Positions 27,500 to 36,334 of a stretch of DNA of 64,000 bases are shown piece after piece. The stretch's first letter is position 1. Each line of letters opens with the position of its first letter. The DNA is from Tatumella sp. JGM91 (lineage in GTDB: Bacteria; Pseudomonadota; Gammaproteobacteria; Enterobacterales; Enterobacteriaceae). Position numbers and translations under genes: made by a program. Under the pieces are notes generated by a model that was not told the DNA's origin, did not search any database, and saw nothing but the letters and a program-made list of their open reading frames with translations. The DNA lies in contig NZ_JAERJP010000015.1 of assembly GCF_018257575.1 (NCBI RefSeq), positions 44,680-108,679 on the forward strand. The letters are read 5' to 3'.

Positions 27500-27522
27500 G
27501 TTATATTTAAATTTAATATAAC
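27500..27522. promoter_or_regulatory. Dyad in front of the monooxygenase operon
   Basis: An 8-bp inverted repeat, GTTATATT / AATATAAC, has a 7-nt AT spacer and is followed by CTAAGGGATT. It lies about 85 nt before the first monooxygenase gene. AT-rich dyads of this kind suit a LysR-type activator such as CysB or Cbl, but I cannot assign the protein. Confidence 0.4.
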
Positions 27523-27607
27523 TAAGGGATTTTTTGATGTTTCCATTATTCACCTTCAGGCGCTAATAATTATTCCATAGTGTCATTATCAGTAAACGGA
27601 ATAATAA

Positions 27608-28642
27608 ATGCCTTATCAATTGAGTGTACTGGATAAATGCCTGGTGCCGGATAATGAAACCGCTACCGGCGCACTGAATAATGTGGCGGAACTTGCCCGC
27701 TTAGCCGAAAACTGGGGCTACCATCGTTTCTGGCTGGCGGAACACCATAATACATCGTCACTGGCCAGCCCTTCGCCGGAGATCGTGATTGCCTGGATAC
27801 TGTCCCGTACCCGGAAAATAAGGGTCGGCTCCGGCGGGGTGATGCTGCAGCATTACAGTCCTTATAAAGTGGCAGAAAATTTTAATCTGTTGTCGGCGCT
27901 GGCCCCCGGACGGGTTGACCTGGGGGTGGGTAAAGCGCCCGGCGGGCTTCCCCTTGCCACCGGTGCGTTGCAGGAAGGCCGTGACAGTGCAAACGCCGCG
28001 GACTTCAGTACCCGCCTGAAACAACTGGACGACTATTTACAGACCCGCGAGGCGGCAGACCCGGAGAATGCCTTACTGGCCACCCCAATCCCTGCGGTCA
28101 GTGCCCGGCGATTTTTACTGGGTGCCAGTACCGCCAGCGCCAGCCTGGCAGCAGAGCTGGGCTGGGATTTCGTCTTTGCCGCCCATCTTAACGGTGACCG
28201 GCAACTGTTAAATACCTTTACCCGCTACTGGCAGAAGCACAGTCAGCGCCCGGTGAGGGTCGCCATTCAGGCGATTGTCAGTGAAGATCCTGACGTCGCC
28301 ATGCGTCAGGCGGCAGAGCAGCAGTTATGGCAGGCTGAACTGGTCAATGGCCAGCGTGTCACGCTGGCCAGCCAGGCACAGGCCGAGCGGTTTATTCGCC
28401 AGAGCGGGAGTGAAGCTAAGTCGGTTACCCGCCGGCAGGCGGCAATTTTTGCCGGTTCAGCACAGTCGGTGATTGGGCAGCTTGACGCGCTACACCGTGA
28501 CACCGGGATCAGTGAGTTTATTATTGATATTCCGGTCAGTGACCCGGCGGTGCGCAGAGAGACCTTATATTTACTGGCGCAGGCAAAAGGCAATATTCAG
28601 CCTCAGAAAGTGCCGGCAGAAAATATCATCCGGACGGCCTGA
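27608..28642 (+). CDS. LLM-class flavin-dependent monooxygenase (MsnO8/YtmO-like)
   Basis: A 344-residue bacterial-luciferase-fold enzyme that should use reduced flavin and O2. Hallmarks of the MsnO8 subgroup are Y-H-R-F-W-L-A-E-H-H (about 38-47), V-G-S-G-G-V-M-L-Q-H-Y-S-P, and A-P-G-R-V-D-L-G-V-G-K-A-P-G. In Bacillus the related YtmO/CmoO works in salvage of S-modified cysteines. It is the first gene of a seven-gene plus-strand operon. GGA in AACGGAATAATAA precedes ATG. An AT-rich dyad upstream may be its operator. The reaction and substrate are inferred from the operon. Confidence 0.85.
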   Translation: MPYQLSVLDKCLVPDNETATGALNNVAELARLAENWGYHRFWLAEHHNTSSLASPSPEIVIAWILSRTRKIRVGSGGVMLQHYSPYKVAENFNLLSALAPGRVDLGVGKAPGGLPLATGALQEGRDSANAADFSTRLKQLDDYLQTREAADPENALLATPIPAVSARRFLLGASTASASLAAELGWDFVFAAHLNGDRQLLNTFTRYWQKHSQRPVRVAIQAIVSEDPDVAMRQAAEQQLWQAELVNGQRVTLASQAQAERFIRQSGSEAKSVTRRQAAIFAGSAQSVIGQLDALHRDTGISEFIIDIPVSDPAVRRETLYLLAQAKGNIQPQKVPAENIIRTA

Positions 28643-28756
28643 TAACGGTCAGATTATATAATTATCCGCCGGGTATACAGGGGGGAATTCATCTGTCCGG
28701 TATTTAAATAGCAGTATCACTCAGAAAATAAAATATTACTTTTATAAGGGATCGCT

Positions 28757-30094
28757 ATGTCTGTAAAACGTCAGTTAAGACTGGGAACTATTCTGCACGG
28801 AGCATCAGGTAATATGTCGGCGTGGCGGCATCCGTCGGCCACCGCTGATGCCAGCATTAATATTGATTTCGCCACAGAAACTGCCAGAAAAGCAGAGCAA
28901 GGGAAACTGGATTTTCTGTTTGTGGCTGACGGCTTATATATCAACGAAAAATCAATTCCGCATTTTCTTAATCGTTTTGAACCCCTGACATTATTATCCG
29001 CACTGGCCGGGGCAACCCGTCATCTGGGGCTGGTCGGGACGGTATCGACCTCCTACAGCGACCCTTTCACCGTCGCCAGACAGTTCGCCAGTCTGGATCA
29101 TCTGAGCGGTGGCAGAGCCGGCTGGAATGTGGTGACTTCTCCGCTGGAGGGGTCGGCAAAAAATTTCTCCCGTCAGCAGCACCCTGAGCATGGTTTACGT
29201 TACCGGATTGCCAGTGAATATCTGGACGTGGTGAAAGGGCTGTGGGACTCATGGGAAGAAGGGGCGTTTATTCGTGATAAACAGAGCGGAGTGTTCTTCG
29301 ATAAAGAAAAACTGCATACCTTAAACCACCACGGCGAGTTTTTTGACGTTGCCGGGCCGCTCAATATTGGCCGTACCCCGCAGGGCAGGCCGGTGGTCTT
29401 CCAGGCCGGTGCCTCCCGTGACGGTAAAGCGCTGGCGGCCAGACACGCGGATGCTATTTTTACCCATCAGAAAACCCCCGATGAAGCCAGAGCATTTTAT
29501 CGTGATGTCAAATCACAGCTGGCGGAATATCAGCGCAGCCCTGACCAGCTGCATATTTTCCAGGGAGTCTCTGTCATTATCGGTGATGATGCTGACGATG
29601 CTGAACGTCAGTACCAGCAAACGGCGGCACTGGTTTCCATTGAGGACGCGCTGAATTATCTGGGCCGTTATTTCGAACATCATGATTTTAGTCAGTATCC
29701 GCTGGATGCTCCTTTCCCTGAACTCGGCGAACTGGGCGGTAACAGTTTCCGCAGTACCACCGACGAAATTAAACAGAATGCCCGTGAACGGGGTTTAACC
29801 TTACGCCAGGCGGCGCTGGAAGCAGCAACACCCCGGCCAGTATTCTCCGGGACGGCAGAGCAGGTGGCCGACGGACTGCAGTTCTGGTTCGAAAGTGGTG
29901 CGGCTGACGGCTTTATTATTAATGGCGGAACCCCGGAAGTGTTCGCGCGGTTTGTGGATGAAGTCATCCCGCTATTACAGCAGCGCGGCCTGTTCCGCAG
30001 GGATTATCCGGGATCCACCCTGCGTGATTCATTCGCGCTTCACCCGCCGGTAAACCAGTTTCAGTCAGCCCCGCAGGTACAGGAAGCCCTATGA
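28757..30094 (+). CDS. NtaA/SnaA/DszA-family flavin-dependent monooxygenase (YtnJ/CmoJ-like)
   Basis: A 445-residue luciferase-fold oxygenase of the nitrilotriacetate/pristinamycin/dibenzothiophene-sulfone group. Typical blocks are the N-terminal [40 protein letters not shown], and R-A-G-W-N-V-V-T-S near residue 120. It needs FMNH2 from a separate reductase, which I do not see in the window. Its stop overlaps the next gene's ATG by 4 nt. Bacillus CmoJ, of the same family, oxidises N-acetyl-S-alkylcysteines. A related carbon-sulphur cleavage is a reasonable inference. Confidence 0.87.
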   Translation: MSVKRQLRLGTILHGASGNMSAWRHPSATADASINIDFATETARKAEQGKLDFLFVADGLYINEKSIPHFLNRFEPLTLLSALAGATRHLGLVGTVSTSYSDPFTVARQFASLDHLSGGRAGWNVVTSPLEGSAKNFSRQQHPEHGLRYRIASEYLDVVKGLWDSWEEGAFIRDKQSGVFFDKEKLHTLNHHGEFFDVAGPLNIGRTPQGRPVVFQAGASRDGKALAARHADAIFTHQKTPDEARAFYRDVKSQLAEYQRSPDQLHIFQGVSVIIGDDADDAERQYQQTAALVSIEDALNYLGRYFEHHDFSQYPLDAPFPELGELGGNSFRSTTDEIKQNARERGLTLRQAALEAATPRPVFSGTAEQVADGLQFWFESGAADGFIINGGTPEVFARFVDEVIPLLQQRGLFRRDYPGSTLRDSFALHPPVNQFQSAPQVQEAL

Positions 30095-31035
30095 CAATGT
30101 TCAATAACAGATTACGCCGGTTTATCGTGCTGGCCGGACTGGCAGCTGCTTACAGCAGTGCCGCCGATGTCAGGATCAACAATACCAATGTCAGCCTGGC
30201 AGCCAATGCCCGCCCGGTGGATACGGTGAAAAATCCGACAGCTATCAGCCAGATACCGAAAAACTTTCACTTTGTTCACCCCGGGGAATTTACCGTCGCC
30301 GTCAGCGGGATGACCGAACCGCCGTTAGCCGTGATGGCTGATGACAATAAAACCCTGATTGGCAGCGAACCGGACATTGCCAGGCTGATTGCCGACAGCC
30401 TGGGGCTGAAACTGAATATTGTCCAGACGTCCTGGGATGACTGGCCTCTCGGTGTCAGCAGTGGCCGGTATGATGCAGCAATTTCCAATATCACGGTGAC
30501 CAGAGATCGTAAACAAAAATTCGACTTTGCCACTTACCGTAAGGATCTGCTGGCCTTTTATGTCAAAGATAACTCTCCGCTGAAATCAATCACCAAAGCT
30601 GCGGATATTGCCGGGCTGAAAATTATTGTCGGCTCAGGCACTAACCAGGAAGCTATTTTACTGGCGTGGGATAAAGAAAACCGCAGCCACGGGCTGGCCC
30701 CTTTTACTCCGGTATATATGCCTTCCGGTTCTGCAGAGAGCCTGGCGTTACTCTCCGGACGGGCTGATGCCTATTTCGGGCCCCATGTACTGGGTGCATG
30801 GAAATCGCAGGTTACCGGGCAGACACGGTTTGCCGGTGCCGTTGATGGCGGCTGGCCTAAAGCGGCGCATATCGCGGTCACCATGAAAAAAGGTAACGGA
30901 CTGGACCGGGCGGTACAGACTGCCCTGAATGGCGTGATTAACAATGGCGATTATCAGAAAGTATTAAATCGCTGGGGAGAAGGGCTGGAGGCTTTGCCAT
31001 CGTCTGAAATTAATCCCCCCGGGCTGGGTGACTAG
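30091..31035 (+). CDS. Periplasmic amino-acid-type ABC binding protein (first of two paralogues)
   Basis: 314 residues with a signal peptide (cleavage probably after S-S-A-A near residue 25). A SBP_bac_3 domain follows, with [42 protein letters not shown], and V-G-S-G-T-N-Q-E. This is the cystine/polar amino acid class. The N-terminal 40 mature residues form an extra segment shared with the second binding protein at 33290. It overlaps the NtaA-like gene (ATGA). It presents ligand to the permease encoded at 31574. Confidence 0.88.
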   Translation: MTMFNNRLRRFIVLAGLAAAYSSAADVRINNTNVSLAANARPVDTVKNPTAISQIPKNFHFVHPGEFTVAVSGMTEPPLAVMADDNKTLIGSEPDIARLIADSLGLKLNIVQTSWDDWPLGVSSGRYDAAISNITVTRDRKQKFDFATYRKDLLAFYVKDNSPLKSITKAADIAGLKIIVGSGTNQEAILLAWDKENRSHGLAPFTPVYMPSGSAESLALLSGRADAYFGPHVLGAWKSQVTGQTRFAGAVDGGWPKAAHIAVTMKKGNGLDRAVQTALNGVINNGDYQKVLNRWGEGLEALPSSEINPPGLGD

Positions 31036-31044
31036 GAGGCAATG

Positions 31045-31581
31045 ATGACAGCGACCGGCTTTCGGATTGTTTCTCCTGATGCACAAGAGTTACAGCCGAT
31101 TCTTAAAGGGTTATTTGCTGAATACGGACAGCGTTATGGTGACTATTTCCGCGGGCATCATCAAGAAGAACCGACGGATTATTATCTGGCCCCGCGCGGA
31201 CTGTTTCTGGTACTGGAGCAGGACGGTGAAATTATCGGGACCGGGGCATATAAATATTTCGACGATCATACGGCCGAAATAAAACGTATCTGGACGCGGG
31301 CATCATTACGCGGACAGGGGATTGCACAGCGTATGGTCACCCGACTGGAACAGCATGCGAGACAGGCCGGTTACCGTGCTTTGTATCTGACCACCGGGTT
31401 TCGTCAGCCGGAAGCGGTCGCGCTTTATCTGTCGCTGAATTACCAGCCGGGCTTTGATGTCCGGCGGGATTTTGAAGAATACAGCCGGCCGCCGTATGAC
31501 GGACGGCTGAGGTTTACAAAATCGCTGGTTACCCCGCTGGCTGCGGCGGAACCCCATTACGGAGCTAACAGCCATGTCTGA
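31045..31581 (+). CDS. GNAT-family N-acetyltransferase
   Basis: About 178 residues with a complete GNAT fold. The acetyl-CoA loop S-L-R-G-Q-G-I-A-Q-R-M-V occurs near residue 95, preceded by the acidic strand A-E-I-K-R-I-W-T, and a R-A-L-Y-L-T-T-G strand follows. Two consecutive ATGs (31042 and 31045) follow AGGAGG. Spacing favours the second. In the Bacillus ytmI operon the equivalent acetyltransferase N-acetylates S-modified cysteines before oxidation, and the same job is proposed here from context. The C-terminal 30 residues extend beyond the usual fold. It overlaps the permease gene by 8 nt. Confidence 0.83.
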   Translation: MTATGFRIVSPDAQELQPILKGLFAEYGQRYGDYFRGHHQEEPTDYYLAPRGLFLVLEQDGEIIGTGAYKYFDDHTAEIKRIWTRASLRGQGIAQRMVTRLEQHARQAGYRALYLTTGFRQPEAVALYLSLNYQPGFDVRRDFEEYSRPPYDGRLRFTKSLVTPLAAAEPHYGANSHV

Positions 31582-32500
31582 GTCACCTGTGTCGAAGAAA
31601 GTCGTACCGGTCCGTTATCCATGGCGCATTGCCGGCACTTTAGTGTCGGTACTGATTTTTGCCGGAATTATTCAGTCGGTCGCGTTTAATCCCCGCTGGG
31701 AATGGGGGGTATTTGCGAAATGGTTTTTTAATCCGGTGATCCTGCAAGGCCTGGGACGTACCTTACTGATGACCCTGGTGAGTGCATTACTGAGTGTGGT
31801 GATCGGCGGTGCTCTGGCACTGGCCCGGCTGTCTTCATCCCCGTTACTGAAAGCGCTGGCCTGGGGCTATATCTGGCTGTTTCGTTCTCTGCCGCTGATT
31901 GTGGTGCTGATTATTTTGTATAACTTTTCTTATCTGTACGACACCCTGTCGCTGGGTATTCCCTTCACTCCCTTTAACTGGGGACATTTTCAGACGGTGA
32001 ATGTGCTCGGGCAGTTTCAGACGGCAGTGATCGGGCTGACACTGGTACAGAGTGCGTATACGGCTGAGATTATCCGCGGCGGGTTCCAGTCGGTTGACTT
32101 TGGTCAGTATGAGGCGTCGGCAGCTCTCGGGTTACCTGCATGGCGCAGAACCTGGCGGATTATTCTGCCACAGGCATTGCGGGCCATCTTACCGACAGGC
32201 TTTAACGAGATTATTGGTCTGGTGAAAGGCACCTCAGTGGTTTATGTACTGGCAATGCCGGAACTTTTTTACACGATTCAGATGATTTATAACCGTAACC
32301 AGGAAGTGATTCCGTTACTGATGGTCGGAGCCAGCTGGTATCTGGTGATCACCAGTGTACTGGCCGTGCTCCAGTTGCTGGCAGAGAAAATGCTGGCCCG
32401 CAGTGAGCGTAAAGCTGTCTCTGCTGCCGTCCCCCGTCGTTCGCGTATCTGGTCGCGGGTCGCTACCCAGCGCCGTGGTCTGTCAGAGGAGGTCTCCTGA
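31574..32500 (+). CDS. Amino-acid-type ABC transporter permease
   Basis: A 308-residue inner-membrane permease of the HisM/TcyB type. Five to six hydrophobic helices are present, with the family signature A-Y-T-A-E-I-I-R-G-G-F-Q-S-V, G-Q-Y-E-A-S-A-A-L-G-L and R-I-I-L-P-Q-A-L-R (about 165-210), the EAA-type loop that contacts the ATPase. The long basic C-terminal tail (A-R-S-E-R-K onwards) is unusual. It is the only permease in the operon, so it must form a homodimer. GGAGCTAACAGCC precedes its ATG. Its stop overlaps the ATPase start (TGATG). Confidence 0.9.
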   Translation: MSESPVSKKVVPVRYPWRIAGTLVSVLIFAGIIQSVAFNPRWEWGVFAKWFFNPVILQGLGRTLLMTLVSALLSVVIGGALALARLSSSPLLKALAWGYIWLFRSLPLIVVLIILYNFSYLYDTLSLGIPFTPFNWGHFQTVNVLGQFQTAVIGLTLVQSAYTAEIIRGGFQSVDFGQYEASAALGLPAWRRTWRIILPQALRAILPTGFNEIIGLVKGTSVVYVLAMPELFYTIQMIYNRNQEVIPLLMVGASWYLVITSVLAVLQLLAEKMLARSERKAVSAAVPRRSRIWSRVATQRRGLSEEVS

Positions 32501-33279
32501 TGTCAGTGAATACCGATAAAAAAGGAAAGATTTCTGTCAGCGGCGTCAGTAAATCGTATGGTCAGTTCCGGGCGCTGGATCACATTGATCTGGAAATTCC
32601 GCCGGGATCCGTCACGGTGATCATCGGACCTTCCGGTTCAGGTAAGTCAACCTTGCTGCGTACCCTCAATCGGCTGGAAAAACCGGACGAGGGCTTTGTC
32701 CGGCTGGATGATGACTATATTGGCTATCGTGAGAAAAACGGTAAATTGTATGAATTACCGGAAAAAGCATTGCTTAAACAGCGTCTTAATGTCGGCTATG
32801 TGTTTCAGAATTTTAATCTGTTCCCCCATATGACCGTGCTGGACAATATTATTGAAGCGCCGGTAGTACATAAAAAGCTGTCACGCAGTCAGGCCAGACA
32901 AAGGGCGGAAGCGTTGCTGACGATGGTCGGCCTGCAACAGAAAGCGGATGCCTGGTCACGTCATCTGTCCGGGGGACAGCAGCAGCGGGTGGCGATAGCC
33001 AGGGCACTGGCACTGCAGCCAAGGGTATTATTATTTGATGAACCGACCTCAGCCCTCGACCCCGAGCTGGTGGGGGAAGTGCTGGACGTTATTGCCAGGC
33101 TGGCAAACTCCGGGACGACGCTGGTGATTGTCACCCATGAGATCGGTTTTGCCCGCCAGATAGCTGACCAGGTGGTGTTTATGGTTGATGGAAAAATCGT
33201 CGAGCAGGGCAGCAGTGAACAGGTGCTGAACAATCCCCGTCATACGCGGACGCGTAATTTTTTAGCCAGTGTTCTGTAA
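32500..33279 (+). CDS. Amino-acid-type ABC transporter ATPase
   Basis: A 259-residue cytoplasmic ATPase with Walker A G-P-S-G-S-G-K-S-T (about 41-49), Q-loop V-F-Q-N-F-N-L-F-P-H-M-T, ABC signature L-S-G-G-Q-Q-Q-R-V-A-I-A-R-A-L, Walker B V-L-L-F-D-E-P-T-S-A-L-D-P and the H-loop V-T-H-E-I. This is the GlnQ/HisP/TcyC group that energises polar amino acid and cystine uptake. An insert near residue 75 (G-Y-R-E-K-N-G-K-L-Y-E-L-P) also occurs in HisP-like proteins. It works with the preceding permease. Confidence 0.93.
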   Translation: MSVNTDKKGKISVSGVSKSYGQFRALDHIDLEIPPGSVTVIIGPSGSGKSTLLRTLNRLEKPDEGFVRLDDDYIGYREKNGKLYELPEKALLKQRLNVGYVFQNFNLFPHMTVLDNIIEAPVVHKKLSRSQARQRAEALLTMVGLQQKADAWSRHLSGGQQQRVAIARALALQPRVLLFDEPTSALDPELVGEVLDVIARLANSGTTLVIVTHEIGFARQIADQVVFMVDGKIVEQGSSEQVLNNPRHTRTRNFLASVL

Positions 33280-33289
33280 GGAGAAATCC

Positions 33290-34198
33290 ATGGGGTATCA
33301 GCCGGTTATTTGCTCACTGATCATCGGGATGGCTGTCAGCTGCGGGGCCCGCGGGGCAGCATTACCCGATCTGCAACAGAATCAGACCCCGATACACACC
33401 CCGCTTAACCGGGCGGCGGTCGCACTGATACCGCCCGGCTATCATTTTGCCAGACCGGGGGAACTGACGGTGGCGATTTCTGCACAGAATTCCCCGCCAC
33501 TGGCCCTGCTGGCGGATGATAATCAGACACGGATCGGCAGTGATCCTGATATCGCCAGGCTGCTGGCTGATAGTCTGGGGCTGAAACTGAATCTGGTCCC
33601 CGTCAGCTGGGAAAACTGGCCGCTGGGTATCAGCAGTGGCCGCTATGATGTGGCGCTGGTCAATATTGCGGTCACTGAACAGCGTAAACAAAAATATGAT
33701 TTTGCCAGTTACCGGACTGATTCTCTGGCGTTCAGTGTCCGGAAAAACAGCCCGATCACCCGTATCAGTAAGGCAAAAGATATTGCCGGATTAAAGGTAG
33801 TTGTCGGTTCAGGCACTAACCAGGAACGGATTTTACTGGGCTGGAATCAGCAGAATATTAACCGGCACTTACCTCCGGCAACCCCTGTCTATCTGACAGA
33901 TGATGCGGCGGATAATCTGGCATTACTTTCCGGGCGGGTGGATGTTATTTTCGGGCCACAGGCAGCCGCAACCTATAAAGCCGCGCTGACCGGTCAGACG
34001 CGGGTTGCAGGCACGGGGCCGGTACAGGCCGTGGTGGCAGCCACCACCCAAAAAGGGAATAAACTGGTATTTGCGGTGCAGGAAGCCCTGAATGGTGCTC
34101 TGCGTAACGGCACCTATCAGCAGGTAATGAACCGCTGGGGGTTACAGGATGAAGAGATTACTCATTCGCAGGTGAACCCGCCGGGCATCACTTATTAA
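33290..34198 (+). CDS. Periplasmic amino-acid-type ABC binding protein (second paralogue)
   Basis: 302 residues from ATG 33290 (ribosome site AAGGAG; the frame is open to 33269 but the longer form breaks the signal peptide). The signal peptide ends near A-R-G-A-A. The mature protein matches the first binding protein of this operon block by block: [37 protein letters not shown] and the closing V-N-P-P-G. Two paralogous receptors for one permease suggest a widened ligand range. It is the last gene, followed by a strong hairpin. Confidence 0.88.
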   Translation: MGYQPVICSLIIGMAVSCGARGAALPDLQQNQTPIHTPLNRAAVALIPPGYHFARPGELTVAISAQNSPPLALLADDNQTRIGSDPDIARLLADSLGLKLNLVPVSWENWPLGISSGRYDVALVNIAVTEQRKQKYDFASYRTDSLAFSVRKNSPITRISKAKDIAGLKVVVGSGTNQERILLGWNQQNINRHLPPATPVYLTDDAADNLALLSGRVDVIFGPQAAATYKAALTGQTRVAGTGPVQAVVAATTQKGNKLVFAVQEALNGALRNGTYQQVMNRWGLQDEEITHSQVNPPGITY

Positions 34199-34217
34199 GC
34201 AGGCAGGGGAAATATAT

Positions 34218-34245
34218 GCGGGGCTCTGCTGATACGGAGCCCCGC
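34218..34245 (+). terminator. Terminator of the monooxygenase/ABC operon
   Basis: A 9-bp GC-rich stem (GCGGGGCTC / GAGCCCCGC) with a 10-nt loop begins 20 nt after the last stop. It lacks a long U run, but it also faces a convergent gene, so it may work in both directions. Confidence 0.65.
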
Positions 34246-34274
34246 AAATACGGCTGATATAACAGCGGTCTGTG

Positions 34275-34460
34275 TTACTTATTATGGTTTTTTCTATGAA
34301 AAGCCAGACGTTCTTCAAAGAACTCTTTCAGCTCACCTTCCAGCCCGTGTATTTTTTTCTTCAGCTGATTCAGAAGAAATTCATCACTGTTCATATTTTC
34401 AATCTGCATCATCGCCAGTTCATCGACATAGCGTTTTTGCTCCGAAGTCAGTTTGGTCAT
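34275..34460 (-). CDS. Small hypothetical protein, probably coiled coil
   Basis: A 61-residue hydrophilic, helical protein (L-T-S-E-Q-K-R-Y-V-D-E-L, then N-Q-L-K-K-K-I-H-G-L-E-G-E-L-K-E-F-F-E-E-R). Heptad spacing of Leu and Ile over residues 25-50 suggests a short coiled coil. I do not recognise the family. The ribosome site before ATG is weak. Coding potential is supported by amino-acid composition and by its position at the head of a minus-strand run of small genes, all facing the ABC operon. Confidence 0.5.
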   Translation of the reverse strand: MTKLTSEQKRYVDELAMMQIENMNSDEFLLNQLKKKIHGLEGELKEFFEERLAFHRKNHNK

Positions 34461-34573
34461 CAGTCTGCGTCTCTGTTACTCGTATTGTGGACGGAAATTT
34501 CCGTAAATGATGCTGCTCCAGTGGTCTTCTGCAGCAGCACAGGTCTGTAAATCACAGTGCGTTACCGCCGGGA

Positions 34574-34906
34574 TTATTTTTCCTGCGGCGCATGTTCCAG
34601 TTCCTTTGCCAGGAAAAAGTTCAGGAAGGTACGTATGACGGCAATGATCCCCAGTTTAATCAGACTGTCCAGATCAGGGTCGACCGTTGTGGCGAGGATA
34701 TCTGCAGCTAACTGAAACTCCAGCGCCATCGCCAGCCAGTTACCAAAGCAGTAACGGGCAGCAGCCCCCCCTCTGCCGCGGCACAGTACCCGCAGTGTGC
34801 GCAGTAATCCGATAACCACACAAATGACCGAAATCGTTTCCAGTGCTAACTGGAAAAAATGCACACAACTGACCAGTCCTTCACGCCAGTAAGTTAAATC
34901 CCACAT
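34574..34906 (-). CDS. DUF1622-like membrane protein
   Basis: 110 residues with three hydrophobic helices (about 15-37, 50-70 and 80-98). The pattern L-E-F-Q-L-A-A-D-I-L-A-T-T-V-D-P in the middle is typical of DUF1622 proteins, whose role is unknown. The ATG follows a GGGG-rich stretch that could act as a weak ribosome site. It is on the same strand as the HdeD-like gene (71 nt apart), and co-transcription is possible. Confidence 0.75.
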   Translation of the reverse strand: MWDLTYWREGLVSCVHFFQLALETISVICVVIGLLRTLRVLCRGRGGAAARYCFGNWLAMALEFQLAADILATTVDPDLDSLIKLGIIAVIRTFLNFFLAKELEHAPQEK

Positions 34907-34977
34907 CCCGGACCCCGAATTGATTGTTATACCCTGCGTTTAATACTTCCCTGTCAGCGCGCTGCTGACGACACGCG

Positions 34978-35550
34978 TTATTTTTCTGTGCGGAATAGTG
35001 CCGCAATCTGAAACAGGGCAAAAGAGCTGAACAGCATTTCCAGGCCGACAACGACGGTGACCAGCATAAAGGACATTTGCGGGCCGGCGGTCAGCAGGAT
35101 CACGGCAATAATAATATCGAGAATACCGACAATAATTTGCAGCCAGCCAGCGTTATGACCCCGCAGACGGAACCCGGCAGACAGACGAATAATCCCGCCA
35201 ACCGCGAACAGTACTGCCAGGATAACAGACATGGCCATAATGCCTGCCACCGGACTGCGGATAAAAACATATCCCATAATCAGATAGGCAATCCCCAGCA
35301 GGATCCCGCCGAGCATTGGCCCGAAATTATGGCTGCGGTTGGCGATCATCCCGATAATCAGGCCGACGCCACTGAGCAGAAACATCACGCCGGCAAGGGT
35401 GCTTAAGGCGACCCCGGAAGCAAAAGGATTGACCAGACAGAAAATCCCCCCGGCCAGTAACAGGCAGCCGGTGATCAGCAATAATACCCGCTGTTTTTTA
35501 ACAACATCCTCATTCAGACTCAGCAACTGTTTACGGTCGATATTTAACAT
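34978..35550 (-). CDS. HdeD-family membrane protein
   Basis: 190 residues arranged as six hydrophobic helices with short loops, several carrying the G-G-I-L-L-G-I-A-Y-L-I-M-G and G-G-I-I-R-L-S-A-G-F repeats seen in DUF308/HdeD proteins. HdeD is linked to acid resistance at high cell density in E. coli, though its mechanism is unknown. GGAG lies 6 nt before ATG. A link with the cadBA acid-resistance genes 10 kb away is speculative. Confidence 0.8.
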   Translation of the reverse strand: MLNIDRKQLLSLNEDVVKKQRVLLLITGCLLLAGGIFCLVNPFASGVALSTLAGVMFLLSGVGLIIGMIANRSHNFGPMLGGILLGIAYLIMGYVFIRSPVAGIMAMSVILAVLFAVGGIIRLSAGFRLRGHNAGWLQIIVGILDIIIAVILLTAGPQMSFMLVTVVVGLEMLFSSFALFQIAALFRTEK

Positions 35551-35852
35551 GCATCACTCCTTTCAGACATAATCAGACTTCTCCGGTTTACGCTTAACTA
35601 TAGACTAATCAGCCAGAGACGATGGTCTGAGTGATTTTTTTACGCCCGCGGCGGGCTGCGTCATAATCAATAACATTATCTGTCGCCAGTCACCTTTCAA
35701 ATCAGCCAGATATACACCTATACTCAGTAACGTCGGCCTGTCTGTATACAGGGTGCCGGGCCGTACTGACCAGTTTATGTCCTGGCCGTTATATTGTCTG
35801 AATAGCTGATAAGTGCCCTCAGGTTAACGGCCTCAGAGCGGAGGAAGTGTGT
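35551..35852. other. Intergenic region between the HdeD-like gene and the small plus-strand gene
   Basis: About 300 nt holding the promoters of two divergent genes. I see no further gene, repeat or strong structure in it. Confidence 0.4.
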
Positions 35853-36104
35853 ATGGAGATTAAAATCAGTATTGCCGGGACGGATATTGCAACGCTGTCC
35901 GGACAACAATATGAAGCCTTTACTTCAGAACTGCGTGTCCGGGTACATGAAGTTTATCCCCAGAGTCAGTTACTGATCCTCAGAGAGGGTGATGAAACCC
36001 GGTGTATCGCTGATGGTTTTCATCAAAATGAACATGTCAGTGTGGTGGTTAATGAGCTATTGCAGGATGTCCTGCTGCACGGTTACTGGCGTAAACCCGG
36101 CTAG
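35853..36104 (+). CDS. Small hypothetical protein
   Basis: An 83-residue protein I do not recognise. GGAGG is spaced 8 nt from the ATG at 35853. A GTG two codons upstream is less likely. The sequence is hydrophilic with alternating beta- and helix-forming stretches (I-K-I-S-I-A-G-T-D-I-A, R-V-R-V-H-E-V-Y-P, V-S-V-V-V-N-E-L-L-Q-D-V) and a single Cys. There is no signal peptide or membrane helix. It stands alone. Confidence 0.6.
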   Translation: MEIKISIAGTDIATLSGQQYEAFTSELRVRVHEVYPQSQLLILREGDETRCIADGFHQNEHVSVVVNELLQDVLLHGYWRKPG

Positions 36105-36334
36105 TCTGTCTCTGGTCTGTCTGCCGGGTCACCGGCAGTCGGGTTAAAGGCCGGGATCTGCCTGCGATACACCCGTCATTTCACCGCGACTGTGCTTCGC
36201 ATGTCGCCGGTAAATCTGCAGTCAGAGGATTTTCCTCTGACGAATTATCTGTAAATACTCTTATATTTTAATAATCCGGGGCAGTGTGATATTCATAACC
36301 TCATAATTATTAATAAATAAGTAAGGGTATATTT

